Origin: an uncultured Saprospiraceae bacterium
GTDB taxonomy: Bacteria; Bacteroidota; Bacteroidia; Chitinophagales; Saprospiraceae
Assembly: GCA_937928045.1 (NCBI GenBank)
Contig: CALFWO010000017.1
Location: 62,001-126,000 of the forward strand
DNA length: 64,000 nucleotides
Direction of reading: 5' to 3'
How positions within the stretch are numbered: position 1 is the stretch's first letter; every line of letters begins with the position of its first letter. Shown here piece after piece: positions 7,433-16,037 of this stretch. A program made the translations under genes and the position numbers. The notes beneath the pieces were generated by a model that did no database searches, had not been told where the DNA came from, and was given only the letters and a program-made list of their open reading frames with translations.

Positions 7433-9731
7433 TAGGTGGCTTTCCAATGTCTCCTAGGCATTTTTCTGGTACACCAAATGCAGCCACAAGTTCAGCTGCG
7501 TTTACTCTTAAATCTGAACATAAGCGATCCACTGCTTTGCGAATGGCTTTTGATTTGTTAGGATGAAAATATCCTTGCTCTAAGAACCAACCGCGGTTTT
7601 TCTCTAGTGCCGAAAGGGCATATAAATCTTTGACAGGTGTCAAAAATTCTCTTGATGCCGGGTCCATTTTGTCCAAAGCTTTTATAAAAGCGGTCAATAC
7701 TTTTCGTTCCACATAAGCATCTGCCAATTGCAACATATGAGTTTGGCATTTTAGGAATGCTTCGTAGGAGTCAATTTTCTTTTTGATGTATCCACGCATT
7801 CTTGTGCTTACACTATAAAGCAAATCTTTTTCTCTGTATTTGAAAGCAGCTATCTGGAATTCTGAATCAATCAAATGTGAATGATCTGTTTGTCTAGTTG
7901 AAATTGGATTTCTTTCAGAAATATTTGTAGTCACTTGATTGACCAACATTCTTAACACCGCTCTGAATCCTTCGTCGTGAAATTCCTGACTAAATTCAGA
8001 AAGAATTCCTTTAGCAACTAATTGCATCAATACCGTATTGTCTCCTTCGAAAGTGGTGAATATATCAGAATCTGCTTTCAAGTCTGAAATTCTATTTTCC
8101 CACAAATATCCTTTCCCGCCACAGGCTTCACGACATTCTTGCAATGCTTCTGTAGTAAACCAAGTAGCATAGGATTTCATTCCGGCCGCTAGGGTTTCTA
8201 CGTAGCGCACATCTTCTTCCTTGTCTTCTAAATATCTTTTGGCTAGATAATCTAAGCCAAAGTTTAGTGCATATGCTTTTGCTAACAATGGCATTAACCT
8301 TCTTTGATGAGAAGGATAGTCCAGAAGTAAGGTTTCTTTTAGTCCTGGCTTTGGAGCAAATTGTCTTCTTTTTAAACTGTGATTTATGGCTACAGTTAGG
8401 CCAGTTTTAGCGGCACTTAATCCTGCACGTGGAACACAAACTCTACCACCTACTAAAGTGCCAAGCATTGTGAAAAATCTTCTTGCCGGATTTTTTATAG
8501 TGCTAGTATAGTTTCCATTTTGATCAATATCTCCAAAGCGATTTAACAAATTCTCTCGAGGTACTCGAACTTGATCAAACCAAATTCTTCCATTGTCAAC
8601 TCCGTTTAATCCAACTTTGTAACCACAGTCTTCAATTCGAACACCCGGCAACAGTTGATGTTGATCATTTCGAATAGGAACCAAGATCGCATGGACTCCT
8701 TCGTTTTTACCATTGACAATTAATTGTGCAAAGACAGAAGCCATTGTACTGTCCATCGCATTACCAATATATTCTTTGCCGTCATTGTAAGTTGGCGTAT
8801 GAATGATTATTTCATCGGTATTCGCTTCATAAGTCGCTGTGGTTTGTAATTCTCGAACATTGGAACCATGTCCAGTTTCGGTCATTGCAAAACATCCTGC
8901 AATTTCAAGTGTGCCTGTTTTTGGAAGGTATTTTCTTTGTTGGGATTCGTTACCTAAATTGTAGATACTTCCGCCGAACAATCCAAATTGAACACCAAAT
9001 TTTATTACCAAACTTAGATCGTGAAATCCTAGTGTACTGAAAACACCAATGTAATCTGCCATATTTCCCCGGCCTCCGGCAAATTCAGGATAAGACATCG
9101 AGCCATACCCTTGTTTCGCCATTTCTTTGCACCAAGTCATTGTTCTTTTGCGATTGGCTTCTTTACCGACCGGATAGTCTATTTCAAATGCTGGATCTTG
9201 AATCAATCTTCTGACCTTTTCTGAGGTCTCATGAAAATCTCCATCGAGTATTTTTTTAATCGTTTCAGTTCTGTCTGAAACTTTAACTGGTTTGTCTTCA
9301 AAGTTGACCTCGGGGAAAATTGTTCTAAGTGTATGAGGAGGAATTGTTCCTAGCGTCTCTTCTAATTCCATAATGGCTTGTCTGGTCTGCTTATCTTCCC
9401 ATTTTATAGAATCAGATTCTCCTGAGCTTTTTTTCGCCATTTCAATTCCAAGAGAAGAGAGCGCATTTTTTTCTTTGTTGCTGATATGACTTGCATTCGA
9501 CTTCAAGATTTTCACCCATTCGGCGAATAATTCAGGTGAAGGAGGGTTTGTGGGGTCAGACCATGATTTTAACAATTTTTTGTCAGCATCAGATAAGTGT
9601 GTAAGCTCTTGAATTTTTTTGGCGGCTAGCGCTACTTCAGAAGGACTTAAAATGTTATCAGACCATCCCACATAATAAAGTGGGAGCAGAGATAGCACTC
9701 CAGGGGAGTATTTCTTGTGAATCTTATTCAT
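7425..9731 (-). CDS. Acyl-CoA oxidase/dehydrogenase-like flavoenzyme
   Basis: A 768-residue protein, longer than the usual 380-600 residues of acyl-CoA dehydrogenases and closer to acyl-CoA oxidases. The first ~130 residues are an extra helical region. The FAD core has AGCFAMTETGHGSNVRELQT, GYKVGLNGVDNGRIWFDQV and VPRENLLNRFGD, all ACOX-like. The C-terminal half has ECREACGGKGYLWENRI and DIFTTFEGDNTVLMQLV. It should oxidise the alpha-beta bond of acyl-CoA in fatty-acid breakdown; whether oxygen or an electron-transfer flavoprotein accepts the electrons is not visible. The TTG at 9770 would add 13 residues; the ATG at 9731 (MNKIHKKYSPG) is preferred. It overlaps the convergent glycosyltransferase by 8 bp. 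Confidence 0.85.
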   Translation of the reverse strand: MNKIHKKYSPGVLSLLPLYYVGWSDNILSPSEVALAAKKIQELTHLSDADKKLLKSWSDPTNPPSPELFAEWVKILKSNASHISNKEKNALSSLGIEMAKKSSGESDSIKWEDKQTRQAIMELEETLGTIPPHTLRTIFPEVNFEDKPVKVSDRTETIKKILDGDFHETSEKVRRLIQDPAFEIDYPVGKEANRKRTMTWCKEMAKQGYGSMSYPEFAGGRGNMADYIGVFSTLGFHDLSLVIKFGVQFGLFGGSIYNLGNESQQRKYLPKTGTLEIAGCFAMTETGHGSNVRELQTTATYEANTDEIIIHTPTYNDGKEYIGNAMDSTMASVFAQLIVNGKNEGVHAILVPIRNDQHQLLPGVRIEDCGYKVGLNGVDNGRIWFDQVRVPRENLLNRFGDIDQNGNYTSTIKNPARRFFTMLGTLVGGRVCVPRAGLSAAKTGLTVAINHSLKRRQFAPKPGLKETLLLDYPSHQRRLMPLLAKAYALNFGLDYLAKRYLEDKEEDVRYVETLAAGMKSYATWFTTEALQECREACGGKGYLWENRISDLKADSDIFTTFEGDNTVLMQLVAKGILSEFSQEFHDEGFRAVLRMLVNQVTTNISERNPISTRQTDHSHLIDSEFQIAAFKYREKDLLYSVSTRMRGYIKKKIDSYEAFLKCQTHMLQLADAYVERKVLTAFIKALDKMDPASREFLTPVKDLYALSALEKNRGWFLEQGYFHPNKSKAIRKAVDRLCSDLRVNAAELVAAFGVPEKCLGDIGKPPTT

Positions 9732-9785
9732 TCCGAAAAATAAGGCTAATAGTGGTTTATTGATAATCAAATTGTATAAAAAGGT

Positions 9786-9809
9786 AAGGCCATCTCAAGA
9801 GATGGCCTT
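9786..9809. terminator. Hairpin upstream of the acyl-CoA oxidase-like gene
   Basis: AAGGCCATCTC and its complement are separated by only 2 nt, giving effectively a 10-bp stem with a 4-nt loop. On the minus strand it is followed by ACCTTTTTAT, a moderate T-tract. It may end transcripts from the minus-strand genes upstream, or act in the leader of the oxidase-like gene. Confidence 0.5.
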
Positions 9810-10103
9810 GTTGCAAGAGACAACTGAATTATATAAGGGGGAAAAATCCAGTTGAGATGTTCTTGAAGTTATAATTTTCTTCTTTGTATTACGCTTCGTT
9901 TATTTAATTGATGCATAATTTGGCGATTATCTGATCCGTACGTATAGATTTTATCTATCTAGATGAGACATCGCAATATGTCCAATGCAAGTATTAGGCC
10001 AAGTTTTAATATGTTGAATTGGAATTAATTGAACTTGAAAACGCAGAATATTTAGCTGCACGGCTAGGATTCGTTGGAAATTATTGACTCGCGCAGTCTA
10101 TGG
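9810..10103. other. Intergenic region, nothing recognised
   Basis: About 295 bp, AT-rich, with no convincing gene, tRNA or strong hairpin seen. Confidence 0.4.
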
Positions 10104-10286
10104 CTAGGGAATACTAATTTCAAGCGGTGCATCAAGATACTCAACGGGTTGATCAAACATCGAGATATCTTCGGTGAGTTTAGTGTTCGTGATTTCTGTT
10201 GTGAATTGCTGTGGATTTGGAGTGGGCTGCAGGAATAAGGCCACTGTAGAAAGCATAAAGCAGAAAAGAGCAAGTACAGGCTTCAT
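10104..10286 (-). CDS. Small secreted protein, unknown function
   Basis: A 60-residue frame from the ATG at 10286 begins MKPVLALFCFMLSTVALFLQ, a convincing signal peptide or single membrane segment. A short polar tail rich in Thr, Asn and Pro ends in PLEISIP. A longer version using an upstream start at 10319 adds a poor N-terminus. It lies 50 bp after the glucosaminidase gene on the same strand. No family is recognised. A similarly built 71-residue frame lies at 16038-16253. Coding status is uncertain because of its size. Confidence 0.45.
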   Translation of the reverse strand: MKPVLALFCFMLSTVALFLQPTPNPQQFTTEITNTKLTEDISMFDQPVEYLDAPLEISIP

Positions 10287-10336
10287 AATAAACAATTTAA
10301 TAGTGCATAAAATGGTCAAACCAATCTACATTGGTT

Positions 10337-11227
10337 CTACTGGTCAAGCATGGTTAAATTGTACTTTTCGATTACGTTGATGAGCTTGGAAGCATAAGCT
10401 GGATCGGTAGCGTATCCGGCTTTTTTCAAGCCATGAGCCCATTTTTTGTAATCCTTTCCATATAGAGGTAATTTACTATACCGAGGGTTGCATAAGAGTT
10501 CAGAATGTGCTCTCCAACTCTCCCAAGCTGAATCAAAAACTCTAAACATATCATATTTATTGTCATCGGCGTAGTTTTTACAAGTACATCCAAGACATTT
10601 CGGCTTACATTTTATTCCAAAGAAATTATTGCTCCCTGCAGCCAAAACGGATTTACCAGCTTGAGATTCGATAATGGCTTGGCCCATCTTAATGCTGGCA
10701 GGAATTCCATATAGCTTCATTTCTTTTCTCGCAGTGGCTTCAAATCTTCGCACAAAGCCTTGAACATCAGGATTTTTTAAAAGGGCAGGGGAGATCGGGC
10801 TTAGATCTTTGGTACGCTCTTCTGCTTCGGTCACCTTCAATGTTTTTTCTTCCTCCTTAACTTCCTCTTCTTCAATATGGCTAGGAATCAACAATGCTCC
10901 CTTTCCCAAAGGATTGTTCATATCTATAGAAAAGCCCAAACCCTTGCCTAAGAGCAAATAGGCGACTAATCCTAAGATTGTAATCTTTCCCCAAGGCAAT
11001 CTTCTTATCCAAGGAGAATCACGCCATACACCTTTTCCAAAAGACAATAATCCAGTTACTAAGGCCCAAGTCACTTGAATCGTTGATCTGATTAAAGTGA
11101 AAATGAAATGGAGCAACTTTCCGAGGATTTGAAATACTTCGTCCGATTGTATAATTCGCTGAAATCGACTCTGAGCAGCCATTGAATTCTCAATTTCTAA
11201 AGGAATATTGTACTTAGATTTATACAT
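10337..11227 (-). CDS. Membrane-anchored glucosaminidase-domain protein (peptidoglycan hydrolase)
   Basis: A 296-residue protein starting at the ATG at 11227. One membrane segment lies around residues 75-95 (KITILGLVAYLLLGKGLGFS). An acidic linker (EEEEVKEEEK) follows, then a glucosaminidase (LysM-associated endo-beta-N-acetylglucosaminidase, GH73-like) domain from about 165: GIPASIKMGQAIIESQAGKS, then AAGSNNFFGIKCK, YDMFRVFDSAWESWRAHSEL and KKAGYATDPAYASKLINVIE. The Glu in AIIESQ is the expected catalytic acid. Four cysteines (CKPKCLGCTC) sit inside the domain, unusual for this family and possibly a metal site or disulfides. It should cut peptidoglycan glycan strands from the periplasmic face. 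Confidence 0.87.
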   Translation of the reverse strand: MYKSKYNIPLEIENSMAAQSRFQRIIQSDEVFQILGKLLHFIFTLIRSTIQVTWALVTGLLSFGKGVWRDSPWIRRLPWGKITILGLVAYLLLGKGLGFSIDMNNPLGKGALLIPSHIEEEEVKEEEKTLKVTEAEERTKDLSPISPALLKNPDVQGFVRRFEATARKEMKLYGIPASIKMGQAIIESQAGKSVLAAGSNNFFGIKCKPKCLGCTCKNYADDNKYDMFRVFDSAWESWRAHSELLCNPRYSKLPLYGKDYKKWAHGLKKAGYATDPAYASKLINVIEKYNLTMLDQ

Positions 11228-11256
11228 ATCTGGTTGTACTTTTTGTTTTACGAAAG

Positions 11257-11287
11257 CAAATATAAAACAAGATGTTTATTAAAGCAA
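11257..11287 (-). promoter_or_regulatory. Promoter of the glucosaminidase gene
   Basis: TATATTTG (11264-11257, minus strand) matches the TAnnTTTG -7 element exactly. TTGC, 19 nt upstream (11287-11284), is a weak -33 match. It ends 29 nt before the ATG. Confidence 0.5.
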
Positions 11288-11473
11288 CTATTTGTGAATA
11301 AAATATAACTAATATGAAAATATGCTTGTGTTTTATTCCTAATATGAAGTCAATAGCCAGAATACTTTAATGGATAATTTTTGTTATTTTTAAGAGTCCT
11401 AGGAAGTGGAATATTTTTTGCCATGAAATGAAAGAAATATCCCCCACAGATCGTTTCAGAAAAAACATAGAAA

Positions 11474-11641
11474 ATGAAGTCTAAACTATTAGTCGCCGGG
11501 GTACTATTGAGTCTCCCCATCTTATTCGGAAGCTGCCGTTCTTGTAAAGGCGGAGGTTGGTATGGAGATCGCAACTTGAACATTGATCAAGTACAATGTG
11601 ATGTAGAAATGGATAAAGACGCTATAAAGGAGTTTGAATAA
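11474..11641 (+). CDS. Small lipoprotein, 55 residues
   Basis: ATG at 11474, stop at 11641. The protein begins MKSKLLVAGVLLSLPILFGS and continues CRSCKGGGWYGDRNLNIDQV. LFGS-C is a good lipobox, so the mature protein would be a lipidated peptide of about 34 residues with three cysteines. It is followed after 24 bp by a strong intrinsic terminator with a run of T, which supports a real transcription unit. Function unknown. Confidence 0.65.
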   Translation: MKSKLLVAGVLLSLPILFGSCRSCKGGGWYGDRNLNIDQVQCDVEMDKDAIKEFE

Positions 11642-11665
11642 ACCCTTTGAATGCGTTCCATTTAG

Positions 11666-11705
11666 ATAGTTGAATTCGCCATGAGCTGATTCAACTATTT
11701 TTTTT
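11666..11705 (+). terminator. Intrinsic terminator of the small lipoprotein gene
   Basis: Stem ATAGTTGAAT / ATTCAACTAT (10 bp), a 13-nt loop, then an uninterrupted run of T directly after the stem. A classic Rho-independent terminator on the plus strand. Confidence 0.85.
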
Positions 11706-11781
11706 GTCCTAACGAAAATGATCAACCATTCATTAAAATTTCACTTTTGATTACCTTCGCCCCACATCAAATGATATCAAC

Positions 11782-12525
11782 GTGGGATTATTATCTGGAA
11801 AAATTGCATTGATCACTGGAGGTTCTCGAGGAATCGGAGCAGCCATCGTTAGAAAATATATTGCTGAAGGTGCAAAAGTGGCTTTCACTTACCGTTCTTC
11901 TTCTGCTAAATCAGATGCCTTAGTCGCAGAACTAGGTACAGCTGAAAATATAAAAGCTTATCAATCAGATGCAGCTTCTTATGAATCCGCCGAGACATTG
12001 GTAAAAGAAGTAATTGCGGATTTTGGTCGGATCGATATATTAATCAATAATGCTGGAATCACACAAGATAACTTGATGCTTAGAATGAATGAAGAGGCGT
12101 GGGATGCAGTGATTCAAACCAATTTGAAGTCGGTCTTCAATCTTACCAAGCACATCATGCGCCCGATGCTCAAACAAAGAGCGGGATCTATTATCAATAT
12201 GTCTTCTGTCGTTGGCGTTTTTGGAAATGCTGGGCAAGCAAATTATGCGGCATCCAAAGCGGGAATTCTAGGTTTTTCCAAAAGTATTGCAAAGGAAGTT
12301 GGTTCTCGGGGAATCAGATGTAATTCAATCGCTCCAGGATTTATCGCGACAGAGATGACCGATGAATTGGATGAAAAAACCAAGGAAGCTTTCCTTGGCG
12401 GAATTCCTTTGAAGCGTTGGGGAGATGCCAGTGAAGTTGCTGATGCTTGCGTTTTCTTAGGATCTGATATGTCCAAATATATTTCCGGCCAGACCTTAAG
12501 TGTTTGCGGTGGATTGAATTGCTAG
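11782..12525 (+). CDS. fabG: 3-oxoacyl-ACP reductase
   Basis: A 247-residue short-chain dehydrogenase. The N-terminal TGGSRGIG binds NADP(H). Further marks are ILINNAGITQDNLMLRM, the Ser in NMSSVVGVFGNAGQ, the catalytic YAASK, and IAPGFIATEM. The C-terminus ISGQTLSVCGGL fits FabG closely. Role: the first reduction step of fatty-acid elongation. The start is GTG (MGLLSGKIALITGG); the nearby ATG at 11771 is out of frame. A TACCTTCG element at 11752-11759 may be a one-mismatch -7 box. Confidence 0.93.
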   Translation: MGLLSGKIALITGGSRGIGAAIVRKYIAEGAKVAFTYRSSSAKSDALVAELGTAENIKAYQSDAASYESAETLVKEVIADFGRIDILINNAGITQDNLMLRMNEEAWDAVIQTNLKSVFNLTKHIMRPMLKQRAGSIINMSSVVGVFGNAGQANYAASKAGILGFSKSIAKEVGSRGIRCNSIAPGFIATEMTDELDEKTKEAFLGGIPLKRWGDASEVADACVFLGSDMSKYISGQTLSVCGGLNC

Positions 12526-12576
12526 CAAGTACTTTTCGCTACGCTTAAAAATAAATTTGATTTGGGGAAAACATTG

Positions 12577-12612
12577 AAGGTGATCAACGCTAGTGTTGAT
12601 TGATATCACCTT
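12577..12612. promoter_or_regulatory. Nested inverted repeats before the CBU_0592-like gene
   Basis: Outer arms AAGGTGAT / ATCACCTT (8 bp) enclose inner arms ATCAAC / GTTGAT with a 6-nt loop. The structure ends just before the candidate start codons at 12617 and 12626. It may be a leader hairpin or an operator; no T-tract follows. Confidence 0.3.
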
Positions 12613-12616
12613 TGAA

Positions 12617-12871
12617 ATGATCAACATGGACCAACAACTTTTGATTGATGTATTGGGCTGGGCAGGGGGAATCGCCTTGGTTATTGCCTTCGGATTGAAT
12701 AGCATGGGAAAGATTAAAGCGCAATCCAAGCCTTATCAACTATTAAATTTATTCGGTGGCATTGCACTAATTATCAACACTGCCTACTACGGTGCTTTTC
12801 CTTCTACTTTTGTAAATGTAATCTGGGTTTTTATTGCCTTGGTAGCGCTCTGGAAAATATTCAGTAATTAG
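12617..12871 (+). CDS. CBU_0592-like small membrane protein
   Basis: About 84 residues with three hydrophobic segments: WAGGIALVIAFGLNSMGKI, LLNLFGGIALIINTAYYGAF and VNVIWVFIALVALWKIF. The spacing fits the CBU_0592-type integral membrane family of unknown function. The frame opens further upstream with a GTG at 12593, but ATGs at 12617 (MINMDQQLL) and 12626 are better starts. It faces the deiodinase-like gene tail to tail with 12 bp between the stops. Confidence 0.68.
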   Translation: MINMDQQLLIDVLGWAGGIALVIAFGLNSMGKIKAQSKPYQLLNLFGGIALIINTAYYGAFPSTFVNVIWVFIALVALWKIFSN

Positions 12872-12883
12872 AATATTGCTGAG

Positions 12884-13534
12884 TTATTCCACCCAAACAC
12901 TTATCTCTTCTAATTCTTTTCTTTTCAATTCAGGAACCATGGCATCATCTGCTGGGTAGCCAACTGGAATTAAAAGAAAGGGGCGTTCGTTGGCTGGACG
13001 ATCCAAAATCTTTTGTAAGAAATTAAGCGGACTTGGTGTGTGGGTCAAGGAGACTAAGCCAGCATTGTGAATGGCTGTTAATAAAAAACCAGATGCCAAT
13101 CCTACGGATTCATTCACGTAATAATTTTTCTTTTTAACACCGTCTTCTACATCGTGGACTTTCTTAAACACAACGATTAGCCAAGGAGCGATTTCAAGAA
13201 AAGGCTTTTGGTCATCGGTTCCAAAGACCTTTAAATCTTCGAGCCATTCTTCGCTCATCCTGCCATTGTAATTTTCGAATTCTTCTTTTTCTGCAGCCGC
13301 GCGAATCTGTTTCTTAATTTCAGGATTTGATACTGCGACAAACGTCCAAGGTTGTTTATGCGCACCAGAGGGAGCCGAGCTTGCAGTTAATATTAACTGC
13401 TCAATTACTTCTTTAGAAACTGGCCGGTCAGAGAATTCTCTAACGGATCTTCTGGTGTCCAACTCTTGATAAAATGTTTTTGCGGCCTTGGTAGTTTCTT
13501 CCGCTGAGTATCCTTTGGTTTTATAATGGATCAT
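12884..13534 (-). CDS. Iodotyrosine-deiodinase-type nitroreductase-fold flavoprotein
   Basis: A 216-residue FMN enzyme. Residues 28-34 (RRSVREF) form the FMN-phosphate site, followed by SAPSGAHKQPWTFVAV as in iodotyrosine deiodinase (IYD). The lid residues that bind the zwitterion of iodotyrosine in IYD (Glu, Tyr four later, Lys 21 later) are present here as E85, Y89 and K110. The C-terminus matches IYD well (NAGLVSLTHTPSP, LLIPVGYPADDAMVPELKRK). By family it should catalyse reductive dehalogenation of halotyrosines, with FMN reduced by an unidentified donor; the bacterial role is unclear. It starts 10 bp after the stop of an upstream SDR gene, so the two probably form an operon. Confidence 0.85.
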   Translation of the reverse strand: MIHYKTKGYSAEETTKAAKTFYQELDTRRSVREFSDRPVSKEVIEQLILTASSAPSGAHKQPWTFVAVSNPEIKKQIRAAAEKEEFENYNGRMSEEWLEDLKVFGTDDQKPFLEIAPWLIVVFKKVHDVEDGVKKKNYYVNESVGLASGFLLTAIHNAGLVSLTHTPSPLNFLQKILDRPANERPFLLIPVGYPADDAMVPELKRKELEEISVWVE

Positions 13535-13544
13535 TTTTTTCTAA

Positions 13545-14240
13545 TTATAAGTCTCCCAATTGTGGTCGAATGACAATGTCTTCTACAACAGCCGAAGGAC
13601 CTAGGTTATATGCTGCAATGATGGTATCCGCAATATCCTTAGCGTCCATCAATCTTTCCTTCGGCAAATCTACACCATCCCAGCTAGCAGACCATGTTGC
13701 ACCGGGCATAATGGAAGACACTTTGATGCCTTTTGTTAGTAATTCCGCTCGCAACACTTTTGAAAAGCCAAGCAAGGCAAATTTTGAAATGCTATAAGAG
13801 CCTCCGTTTGGATAAGCCATAAAACTGGCGATTGAACACATATTGAAGATATGACCTTTGGATTCCATCAAAGGCAATATTGCTCTAGTCATGTAGTAGG
13901 CGCTGTATAAATTCGTTTCGATCTGAGATTCCAAAGTGCCATCAGCTTCTTTGGTGATGTCTCCTGGAAGAAAGATTCCCGCATTGTTGATCAGAACATC
14001 AACCTTGGTCCAACTTCCTTTGATAAATTCTGCGAATTTCAAAACTGCTTCTTTTTTGGACATATCGGTAGAAAGTACATGGAATTCTTGGTTTGGATAT
14101 TTTGAGTTCAAAGTTTTTTTGAATCCATCGAGGTCAGCTTCGTTTCTGGCGTTAAAAGCAATATTGGCCCCCATTTCAGCAAAGGCTTCTACAGTTGCTT
14201 TTCCAATGCCCTTGGTGGCTCCCGTGATGATCACATTCAT
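13545..14240 (-). CDS. Short-chain dehydrogenase/reductase
   Basis: A 231-residue SDR. TGATKGIG at residues 6-13 is the cofactor loop; VLINNAGIF, FNMCSIASFMAYPNGG and the catalytic YSISK follow. VSSIMPGATWSASWDG is the usual PG segment. Substrate unknown. The TTG at 14276 would add 12 residues; the ATG at 14240 (MNVIITGATKG) is the natural start. It lies 10 bp upstream of the deiodinase-like gene on the same strand, so its product may act on the same substrate or only share transcription. Confidence 0.88.
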   Translation of the reverse strand: MNVIITGATKGIGKATVEAFAEMGANIAFNARNEADLDGFKKTLNSKYPNQEFHVLSTDMSKKEAVLKFAEFIKGSWTKVDVLINNAGIFLPGDITKEADGTLESQIETNLYSAYYMTRAILPLMESKGHIFNMCSIASFMAYPNGGSYSISKFALLGFSKVLRAELLTKGIKVSSIMPGATWSASWDGVDLPKERLMDAKDIADTIIAAYNLGPSAVVEDIVIRPQLGDL

Positions 14241-14377
14241 ATCGTTGAATTTTGGGAAAAATAAAGAATTTATCAAGAGCGCTCGAATTTTTGCTTTGAA
14301 TAAATCTAGTATTCATGAACTTCATATCTTTATTATGGTTAAAGTACCTGGAATAAAGGATTTCTCTGAGATTCCCT

Positions 14378-14385
14378 TATTTTTG
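14378..14385 (+). promoter_or_regulatory. Candidate -7 element for mlaEF
   Basis: TATTTTTG matches TAnnTTTG exactly and lies 35-70 nt before the candidate starts of the MlaE gene. No -33 TTTG is present at the expected distance, so this is only a candidate. Confidence 0.3.
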
Positions 14386-14455
14386 CCTACTCTTTGAAAC
14401 ACGCTGGCTTTCCTTTGGGGTGAGTACGGTGAAAAACGATTATCGCACTAATTGC

Positions 14456-15202
14456 ATGGGATTAAATTTCTTTTACCATTTCGGTCGATATCTTCAGATG
14501 ATGAGGACTGCTTTTTCTAGACCGGAAAAGTTCTCCATGTATTGGAAAGAAACTACTCGTCAGATGATTGACATAGGGGTAGGCTCTCTGATAATCGTGA
14601 TTTTGATATCGGTTTTTATGGGGGCAGTGACTGCCGTTCAATTTGCCTACCAGCTTCAAGATAGTTTTGTTCCAAAATATTATATCGGATATGTTACTCG
14701 TGACATTACGATTATTGAATTAGCTCCTACGATTACCTGCCTGGTCTTGGCTGGGAAAGTAGGTTCAAATATAGCCACCGAATTAGGGGGCATGCGTCAG
14801 AAAGAACATATTGATGCCATGGAAATCATGGGTGTTAACACAGCTGCTTATCTCATTATGCCTAAATTGTTGGCAGCCTTGTTTGTAGTACCCTTATTGG
14901 TATGCGCAGCGGCACTGGTTGGTATTACTGGTGGTTACCTTTCTACAGTTCCTGCTGGTTGGATTACTGATCAAGAATATATTAGAGGAGCTCGAACATT
15001 TTTTGAGCCTTACTATGTTTTTATGATGTTCGTCAAGGCGGTTGTTTTCGCGATGATTTTGACCACGGTACCAGCCTTTCAAGGGTACAATGTAAAAGGT
15101 GGATCAATTGAGCTAGGACAAGCAAGTACGCAAGCAGTGGTCTACTCTGATATTTTGATCTTGCTCGCAGATTATCTTATTGCCGTAATTCTTGCGATAT
15201 GA
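14456..15202 (+). CDS. mlaE: MlaE-family ABC transporter permease
   Basis: About 248 residues in the inner membrane. Marks are GVGSLIIVILISVFMGAVTA, then AVQFAYQL, and the family segment ELAPTITCLVLAGKVGSNIA with ELGGMRQKEHIDAMEIMGVN. It should form, with the ATPase encoded next, the inner-membrane part of a Mla-type transporter that moves phospholipids between inner and outer membrane. A GTG at 14420 would add 12 residues (MSTVKNDYRTNC); the ATG at 14456 gives the usual length. The stop overlaps the next start by 4 bp (ATGA), indicating translational coupling. No MCE substrate-binding gene is visible in this window. Confidence 0.9.
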   Translation: MGLNFFYHFGRYLQMMRTAFSRPEKFSMYWKETTRQMIDIGVGSLIIVILISVFMGAVTAVQFAYQLQDSFVPKYYIGYVTRDITIIELAPTITCLVLAGKVGSNIATELGGMRQKEHIDAMEIMGVNTAAYLIMPKLLAALFVVPLLVCAAALVGITGGYLSTVPAGWITDQEYIRGARTFFEPYYVFMMFVKAVVFAMILTTVPAFQGYNVKGGSIELGQASTQAVVYSDILILLADYLIAVILAI

Positions 15203-15960
15203 TCAAGATCAAAGACATCAAAAAATCATTTGGAGATACTGCTGTACTCAAAGGCATTTCTACCACTTTCGAAGCTGGGAAGAATAACTTGATTATTGGA
15301 AAGTCCGGAGCTGGTAAAACGGTATTGCTAAAGTTGTTGGTTGGACTTTTTGAGCCGACATCTGGGGATATCTGGTATGGAGATCGCAGCTTTAGCGATA
15401 TGGACAAAAACCAGCGGCGTACACTTCGAATGGAAGTTGGGATGTTGTTTCAAGGAAATGCCCTATTTGATTCGATGACAGTAGAAGAGAACATTAGATT
15501 TCCATTAGACATGTTTACAGATCGAACGGCTGAGGAAAAGCTAGAGCGTGTAAATTATTGTTTGCAAAGAGTGAGTCTTGAAAATGCAAATCATAAATAT
15601 CCGTCAGAGATTTCTGGTGGAATGCAAAAAAGAGTAGGGATCGCACGCGCTATTGTTTTACAGCCGAAATATTTGTTTTGTGATGAGCCGAACTCAGGAT
15701 TGGATCCTAAGACCGCATTGGTGATTGACGAATTGATTCAGGACATTACTTATGAGAATAACATCACGACGGTTATCAATACCCATGATATGAATTCGGT
15801 AATGGGAATTGGTGATAATATCATTTTAGTCCATCAAGGGCAACTGGCTTGGCGAGGCAATAAATCTGAGGTACTCGCCTCGGAAAATGAATTACTTCAA
15901 GATTTTATTTTTGCTTCTCCCTTTTTACAACAATTGAGAGACGCAGCGCTTAAAAGGTAG
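15199..15960 (+). CDS. mlaF: MlaF-family ABC transporter ATPase
   Basis: A 253-residue ATPase with Walker A GKSGAGKT (residues 34-41), Q-loop GMLFQGNALFDSMTV, signature ISGGMQKRVGIARAI, Walker B YLFCDEPNSGLDP and the H-loop INTHDMNSV. The signature ISGGMQKR and LFQGNALFDS are typical for MlaF. It pairs with the overlapping MlaE-type permease. The start ATG overlaps the permease stop. Confidence 0.92.
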   Translation: MIKIKDIKKSFGDTAVLKGISTTFEAGKNNLIIGKSGAGKTVLLKLLVGLFEPTSGDIWYGDRSFSDMDKNQRRTLRMEVGMLFQGNALFDSMTVEENIRFPLDMFTDRTAEEKLERVNYCLQRVSLENANHKYPSEISGGMQKRVGIARAIVLQPKYLFCDEPNSGLDPKTALVIDELIQDITYENNITTVINTHDMNSVMGIGDNIILVHQGQLAWRGNKSEVLASENELLQDFIFASPFLQQLRDAALKR

Positions 15961-16037
15961 TGCGATTATTAGTATTAATGAGTTCCTTGATTTTAGGTCT
16001 GAGTTATAGTTTAAAAATATAAGCAGTCTGGGCACAA

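Noticed and set aside
13936-14397. A 153-residue plus-strand frame
   Set aside because: It runs antisense to the well-supported SDR gene at 13545-14240 and has no family resemblance.
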